Assembly (NCBI RefSeq): GCF_003999975.1
Contig: NZ_RJAC01000034.1
Coordinates: 1-64,000, forward strand
Length of the DNA: 64,000 nucleotides
DNA from: Actinoplanes solisilvae
GTDB taxonomy: Bacteria; Actinomycetota; Actinomycetes; Mycobacteriales; Micromonosporaceae
Reading direction: 5' to 3'
In this document: in pieces, positions 59,416-64,000 of the stretch
Layout: each line of letters starts with the position of its first letter
Numbering within the stretch: position 1 is the first letter of the stretch
Notes under the pieces: generated by a model
What the model was told of the DNA's origin: nothing
Seen by the model: only the letters and a program-made list of their open reading frames with translations
Databases searched by the model: none
Made by a program: the position numbers and the translations under genes

Positions 59416-59715
59416 ATGACTGTGTTCACCGTTTCGGACGACGCCGTTCTGGCGATCCGCCGCCTGTCCACGCTGCCGGACGCCCCTCCCGGCGCCGGCC
59501 TGCGCATCTCGGGCGGCGACGACGCGCGCACACACACACTCCGGTTGTCGCTGGCGGCACAACCGCATCCAGGCGATCAGGTGCACGAGGCTGACGATCA
59601 CATTCAGGTCTACGTCGCCGAGGAGGCCGCCGGCCTGTTGGAGGGCAAGACCCTCGACGCGCGGACGGACGACAGCGGGCAGGTGCGGTTCCTGCTCGAC
59701 GCACCGCAGACCTGA
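59416..59715 (+). CDS. HesB/IscA-fold protein lacking the cysteine motif
   Basis: 99 residues from ATG 59416. FTVSDDAVLAIRRLSTLPDA, GAGLRISGGDD and HIQVYVAEEAAGLLEGKTLD match the A-type Fe-S carrier fold, but the conserved Cys (CxGF..., CGCG) are all missing. Actinobacterial Fe-S-like adhesin/HesB variants of unknown role. Cannot carry a cluster in the usual way. Next to BON and STAS genes. Confidence 0.7.
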   Translation: MTVFTVSDDAVLAIRRLSTLPDAPPGAGLRISGGDDARTHTLRLSLAAQPHPGDQVHEADDHIQVYVAEEAAGLLEGKTLDARTDDSGQVRFLLDAPQT

Positions 59716-59848
59716 GGTTCGGCCCTGCGGAACAGTTTCTGCGACCCCGGTGACCAGCTGGCGGGCCGAAACGAGGGCAGATGGTGGCGCGGCGGACGGG
59801 TACGCATGACGACACGCCGTCGCCCGCCTCGAGAGGAGTCGGCTTCCG

Positions 59849-60229
59849 ATGTACCCGTTCCCGCGGCCCGGTGACGCTGCTGAGGCCGGCGGTTCCGCCG
59901 GTCCCGACCTTGACATCACGGCCTGGATCGCTCGCCTCGACGCGAACGAACGACTCGCCGAGCTGGTGGTTCAGGCGCTTTCCGGCGACCGTCAGGTGCG
60001 CGGACGTTACGTGGATGTGGCAGTGCAGAACGGTGTCGTGACGCTGCGAGGTGAGTTGGATTCGGACAGCGCCCGAGCGGCCGCGCGGCAGCGGGTCTGG
60101 ACACTCCCCGGTGTCCGCGACGTGTGCGACATGCTCACTTCGCCCGGCCAGACGAGTACCCCACCGGAGTTCGACCGCACAGGCTTACCTGTCCGGCATA
60201 CCGGGCCGGACGGTGAGCCGTCCCAGTGA
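59849..60229 (+). CDS. BON-domain protein
   Basis: 126 residues; RBS GAGAGGAG. NERLAELVVQALSGDRQVRG, YVDVAVQNGVVTLRGELDSD, ARAAARQRVWTLPGVRDVCD: one BON domain like its paralogue at 57780. Preceded by a short acidic segment. Convergent with the GH15 gene. Confidence 0.82.
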   Translation: MYPFPRPGDAAEAGGSAGPDLDITAWIARLDANERLAELVVQALSGDRQVRGRYVDVAVQNGVVTLRGELDSDSARAAARQRVWTLPGVRDVCDMLTSPGQTSTPPEFDRTGLPVRHTGPDGEPSQ

Positions 60230-60235
60230 CGTGTA

Positions 60236-62069
60236 CTACGTTCTCGATCTGGCCGATCTCCAGGTGTGCTGTGCCGCCGCGTCGTCGGCTGTCCCCGTCG
60301 ACGTGCCACTGAGCAGACGAGCTGAATTGACGAGCCCGACCAGGCTGAACGCCTGCGGGCTATTGCCCAGATGCCGGCGGGCAACCGGGTCGTATTCCTC
60401 GGAGAGCATGCCGACGTCGTTGCGCAGCCCGAGCATCCGCTCGAACAATTTCTCCGCCTCGTCACGGTGCCCGATGGCGTACAGGGCGTCCACCAGCCAG
60501 AACGTGCAGGTCAGGAACGCCCCTTCCGAACCGGCCAGACCATCGACGTTCTCGTGCTCAGAGCGGTAGCGCAACAGAAAGCCGTCCTGGCACAGTTCCC
60601 GCCGCACCGCTTCGACGGTGCCCGCCACACGCGGATCGGCTGCCGGAAGGAAGCCCACCCGGGGAATCAGCAGCAGCGCGGCGTCCAGGGCGGCTGAGCC
60701 GTACGACTGGGTGAAAGTGTTGCGCCGCTCGTCGAACCCCTTGGCGCAGACCTCGGCGTGGATGCCGGCACGCAAGCTCCGCCAGCGGTCGACGGGACCG
60801 TCGAGTCCGTGGTGCTCCACGGCCGTGACGGCTCGATCGAAAGCAGTCCAGGCCAGGACCTTGGAGTGCACGAACTGACGCCGGTCGCCGCGAACCTCCC
60901 ACAGGCCGTTGTCCGGCTGCTGCCAATTGCCTTCGAGATAGTCGAGCAGCGCCCGCTGCAGATCCCAGCCGGCCTCGGTGGCGGCAATGCCGGCCTCGCG
61001 GGAAAGGTGCAGGCCGTCGAGGACCTCACCCCAGACGTCGAGCTGAAGCTGCCCGGAGGCGGCATTGCCCACCCGGACCGGGCGCGAGCCCGCATAGCCG
61101 CCCAGCCAGTCGAGGCTGTATTCGGGCAGACGGCGAGTACCGTCGAGCCCGTACATGATCTGCAGATCGGCGGGATCGCCGGCGACCGCTCGCAGCAGCC
61201 ACTCCCGCCATGCCCTGGCTTCAGCGACATATCCGGTGCCGAGCAGCGCCTGCAAGGTGAAGGTGGCGTCGCGCAGCCAGCAGTACCGGTAGTCCCAGTT
61301 CCGGATGCCGCCGAGCTGTTCCGGCGACGAGGTGGTGACGGCGGCCGTGATGCCACCGGTCAGCGCGTACGTGAGGGCCTTGAGCAGGATCAGCGAACGG
61401 CGGACGGCGGACGGCGTCCGGCCAGCGGCCGTCGTAGTCGCACCGTCCGATCCATCGCTGCCAGTAATGGTGAACCGCGTCCAGCGCCTGGAATGCGTCG
61501 ACCGGCTCGGGACGCGGCAGATGGGACAACTGGTAGGTGAGGACGAACGGCAACCGCTCCCCTGCCCGGACGGTGAAATCGGCGGTCGCGGCCCGGTCAC
61601 CGACATGCAGCGGAACATCCGTGCGCAGCCACACCGCGTCCGGGCCGGCGACGGCTCCCACGTCGCGGTCCCGCCGACCCACCCACGGCACGATCCGGCC
61701 GTAGTCGAAGCGCAGAACCAGATCCATGTGCATCGCGACCGTGCCCGATACCCCCTCGACGATCCGGACCACGTCGGCGGCCTCGCCGCGCGGCGGCATG
61801 AAGTCGATCACCCGGACCGTTCCGCCGGGGGTCTGCCAGGTGGTCTCAAGGATCAGCGAGTCGTCCCGGTACCGGCGGCCGGTGGCCGAACCCGCGCCCG
61901 CCGGTGCGATGCGCCAGTGTCCGTTCGACTCGTCGCCGAGCAGAGCCGCGAAGCAGGCGGCCGAGTCAAGCCTAGGCAGGCACAGCCAGTCGACCGAGCC
62001 GTCCTGCCCGATCAAAGCGGCCGACTGCAGGTCACCGATAAGCGCGTAGTCCTCGATGCGTCCGGGCAT
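60236..62069 (-). pseudogene. GH15 glucoamylase/trehalase-like enzyme, frameshifted by a 7-bp duplication
   Basis: Start ATG 62069: MPGRIEDYALIGDLQSAALI, GQDGSVDWLCLPRLDSAACF. N-terminal supersandwich to GRWPDAVRR, then the 7-bp tandem duplication (61400-61413) shifts the frame; the other frame continues SLILLKALTYALTGGITAAV, RNWDYRYCWLRDATFTLQAL, WREWLLRAVAGDPADLQIMY, with catalytic Glu in GMLSEEYDP. Repaired length ~609 residues, normal for GH15 trehalase/glucoamylase. Last gene of a minus-strand operon behind the glucose-dehydrogenase-like gene (9 bases). Confidence 0.85.
61400..61413. repeat. 7-bp tandem duplication breaking the GH15 gene
   Basis: GCGGACG repeated twice directly. Removing one copy gives an unbroken GH15 frame (DAVRRSLILLKAL). 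A reversible slip-strand mutation or assembly artefact. Confidence 0.85.
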
Positions 62070-62078
62070 GGCGTGCTC

Positions 62079-63131
62079 TCAGGCGGTGAGGTCGAGGACG
62101 ACTTTGATGTCGTCCTGGCGGGACTCGAGGGCCTCGATGTAGCGGTCCAACGGCAGCCGGCGGGTGATGAGGCGGGCGAGCCAATCCGGGTCGGCCTCCG
62201 CCAGCGCAGCGGCGGCGGACGCGTAGTGGAGCAGGTTGGCATTGACCGAGCCGACGACGGCGTCGTTCTCCAGCACCATGTCCCGGTTCGCGGCGCCCAC
62301 GTCCACCGAGATCTTGCGGCCGACCGGGGAAACGCCGGTGAGGCACACGATCCCGTACGCGGCGGTGCTCGCCATTGCCTCGAAGACCAGACTGGACACG
62401 CCGGTCGCCTCGATGATGACGTCCGGTCTCGCCCGCGCGGCCACCTCGCCGAGGCCGTTCGCGTGGTATTCGGCCCCGAGCGCCTTCACCGTCTCCGGCT
62501 TCGGCCCGTCGGTGGCCAGGTCGAGCACGTGCACCTCGAGGCCGCGCTGCACACCGAGCAACGCGGCCAGCAGTCCGATCGGCCCGGCTCCGGTGACCAG
62601 CACCCGCCGCGGCTCGAACCACGAGCGGGCGCCGACCTTCTCGACCTGTTCCCACGCTTTCGCGACGACCGTGGTCGGCTCCATCAGCGCCCCGACCCGC
62701 TCCAGACGGGGGTCGAGCTTGACCGCGTACGCCGTCTCGACCGTCCACGCCTGGCTGCCGTACCCGTCGATCTCCTTGATGCCCCGCTCGGTGTAGCGAC
62801 CGTTGCGGCACATGTCGAATTCGCCGTGCCCACAAGCGCCGCACGGCACCGGGTCCGGTCGGCGGACAACGCCGACGACGAGGTCGCCGGGGGCGAAGCC
62901 GCTGTCCGGCGGGGCAGTGCGGACCCGGCCCAGCGACTCATGGCCCAGCACCAGCCGGTCGCGGTCCGGCGGCGCCCACCCGTACTCGCCGGCGGCGATC
63001 TCCCGGTCGGTGCCGCAGATGCCCAGGGCCAACCCTTCGACGAGCATTTCCCCCGGACCGGCCGACGGATCGGGCACGTCCCGCACCTTGGCGGATCCGG
63101 CCTTCAACGGCTCTACGGTCAACGCACGCAC
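62079..63131 (-). CDS. Glucose 1-dehydrogenase-like MDR enzyme
   Basis: 350 residues, GTG 63131 after GAGGAG. Catalytic Zn motif LALGICGTDREIAAGEYGW, HE pair VLGHESLGRV, structural Zn loop CGACGHGEFDMCRN, NAD(P)-binding VLVTGAGPIGLLAALLGVQR. Closest in features to archaeal/actinobacterial glucose dehydrogenase (glucose to gluconolactone) by the MEPTTVVAKAWEQVE signature. With GH15 downstream it suggests glucan/trehalose to glucose to gluconate flow. Confidence 0.85.
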   Translation of the reverse strand: MRALTVEPLKAGSAKVRDVPDPSAGPGEMLVEGLALGICGTDREIAAGEYGWAPPDRDRLVLGHESLGRVRTAPPDSGFAPGDLVVGVVRRPDPVPCGACGHGEFDMCRNGRYTERGIKEIDGYGSQAWTVETAYAVKLDPRLERVGALMEPTTVVAKAWEQVEKVGARSWFEPRRVLVTGAGPIGLLAALLGVQRGLEVHVLDLATDGPKPETVKALGAEYHANGLGEVAARARPDVIIEATGVSSLVFEAMASTAAYGIVCLTGVSPVGRKISVDVGAANRDMVLENDAVVGSVNANLLHYASAAAALAEADPDWLARLITRRLPLDRYIEALESRQDDIKVVLDLTA

Positions 63132-63141
63132 AGCAATCTCC

Positions 63142-64000
63142 TCACCGTGACGGGTGCACAAGCTCGGGAGCGTCGGTGTCCAGCGGCACTGCCGGTCCCG
63201 GCACGAGTCCCAGTTGGACGGGCGGGCGCGACCCGGCAGCGGTGAACAACCAATCCGCCACCGTGCGTACCCGGTTCGCCGGCAGGGCGCTCAGGTGATA
63301 GCCGCGGGTGATCGCTCTGGCCGGCAGACCGGACATCGGCAGGTGCAGTGGGTTGGCGGCTGCCTGCCGGCCGCCGAGGTCCACCACGAAACCCAGATCA
63401 CGATGACGGTACGGGCGTCGCCGTCCGACGCCGTAGGAAGCCGCGATGTTGTGCCCGGCGAGCCGGCCCTGTCGCACGGCGTGCTGCGCCGTCATCGGCG
63501 TCAGCTGCCCGGGGCGGGTCGGATCGGGAACCGCAGCCGCGTCGCCGCACGCCAGAATGTCGGGGTGTCCGGGCACGGCGAGGTATTCGTCGACCCGCAG
63601 CCGGCCCTGGGTCATCGGCAGGCCGGTACTGCGGGCGAGCGGATCCGGGCGTACGCCTACACACCACACGAGCGTGCGCGAGGCGACGAACCGGCCGTCG
63701 GTGAGTCTGACCCCGTCCGCGGTGGCCTCGGACACCGACGTACCGAGTTCGACCTCGATGCCGCGCTCACGTAACACCTGACCGGCCGTCGTCGACAGGC
63801 GTTCGTCCATGCCGGGCAGCACCTGGTCGGCCGTGTCCAGCAGCAGCCAGCGCGCCCGGAGGCCGGCCAGCCGCGGGTGGCGGCTCAGCACGTCCTCGGT
63901 CAGCAACTGCATCTGGGCGGCCACCTCCGTACCGGTATAGCCCGCTCCGACCACCACGAACGTCAAACGTGCCTCGCGCTCGGCAAGGTCACTCGCGGTG
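63142..64000 (-). CDS. NDH-2-like NAD(P)H oxidoreductase, 5' end beyond the window
   Basis: The C-terminal ~285 residues are present; the frame is open to 64000. Second dinucleotide fold LTFVVVGAGYTGTEVAAQMQ, DERLSTTAGQVLRERGIEVE, WCVGVRPDPLARSTGLPMTQ and FAD-binding DILACGDAAAVPDP, then QHAVRQGRLAGHNIAA. Typical type-II NADH dehydrogenase or ferredoxin-reductase-like flavoprotein; TTG 63966 is only an internal codon. Ten bases upstream of the glucose-dehydrogenase-like gene; its NADH could feed the respiratory chain. Confidence 0.83.
   Translation of the reverse strand, partial: TASDLAEREARLTFVVVGAGYTGTEVAAQMQLLTEDVLSRHPRLAGLRARWLLLDTADQVLPGMDERLSTTAGQVLRERGIEVELGTSVSEATADGVRLTDGRFVASRTLVWCVGVRPDPLARSTGLPMTQGRLRVDEYLAVPGHPDILACGDAAAVPDPTRPGQLTPMTAQHAVRQGRLAGHNIAASYGVGRRRPYRHRDLGFVVDLGGRQAAANPLHLPMSGLPARAITRGYHLSALPANRVRTVADWLFTAAGSRPPVQLGLVPGPAVPLDTDAPELVHPSR

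Noticed and set aside
61305..63245. 646-codon plus-strand frame
   Set aside because: Antisense of the GH15 and glucose-dehydrogenase-like genes.
1..64000. CRISPR arrays, tRNA or rRNA genes
   Set aside because: No regularly spaced direct repeats and no tRNA cloverleaf-like or rRNA sequence was noticed when reading both strands by eye; a tRNAscan/CRISPR search would settle it.

Overview
The window is high-GC DNA with strong G/C third-position bias, many GTG (and a few TTG) starts, F420-type and actinobacterial redox families, and tandem universal stress proteins. It comes from an actinomycete chromosome; Micromonosporaceae (an Actinoplanes-like organism) is my best guess, by inference only. 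There is no rRNA, tRNA or CRISPR array that I can see.

Region by region. (1) 0.1-8.7 kb: a secreted esterase, then small redox and cupin enzymes with regulators, mixed with broken genes (MFS tail, ISAs1 transposase tail, frameshifted cupin, SDR and hydrolase genes, a flavohemoprotein scrap). (2) 8.7-13.4 kb: an AhpD-like/NmrA-like pair divergent from an Rrf2 regulator, a group II intron scrap, an extra adenylate kinase, an F420-type PPOX protein, and two hydrolase remnants, one of the PET-hydrolase/cutinase family. (3) 13.4-19.9 kb: DUF305 lipoprotein, FG-GAP secreted protein, hydrogenase (NiFe large subunit and HypF) scar, TolB-like propeller, SPFH/SHOCT membrane pair, CydC-type ABC scrap. 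(4) 19.8-42.1 kb: a hypoxia/dormancy-like block of GH94 phosphorylase, four universal stress proteins or fragments, nitroreductase/F420 proteins, flavodoxin, DUF1876, ferric-reductase plus FMN-binding pair, GerMN lipoprotein, alcohol dehydrogenase and DUF2202. Several promoters carry DosR/DevR-like palindromes, one an exact 14-base GGGACTTTCGGCCC. The block is also full of deletion scars that fuse halves of unrelated genes.

(5) 42.2-47.2 kb: the most interesting locus, a tightly overlapping four-gene operon resembling type II CBASS anti-phage defence. Its genes are an unknown protein with two CxxC pairs, a single 734-residue E2-E1-JAB fusion, a CD-NTase-like nucleotidyltransferase ending in glycine, and a small one-helix membrane protein. 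(6) 47.2-54.2 kb: transposon and recombinase debris, a KtrB/KtrA-type potassium uptake pair and an apparently intact IS5-like element. (7) 54.6-64 kb: a lone receiver domain, a ChW-repeat secreted protein, a BON-histidine kinase-GerMN lipoprotein operon, small stress-type proteins (GlsB-like, zinc ribbon-STAS, HesB-like, BON), and a minus-strand operon of NDH-2-like oxidoreductase (cut by the window edge), glucose-dehydrogenase-like enzyme and GH15 glucosidase. The GH15 gene is broken by a 7-bp tandem duplication.

The genes point to sugar/glucan turnover, redox balance under low oxygen and envelope stress sensing. A defence island sits beside mobile-element debris. The number of frameshifts and fused gene fragments is far above normal and means either a decaying accessory region or local assembly errors; read re-mapping would tell these apart.
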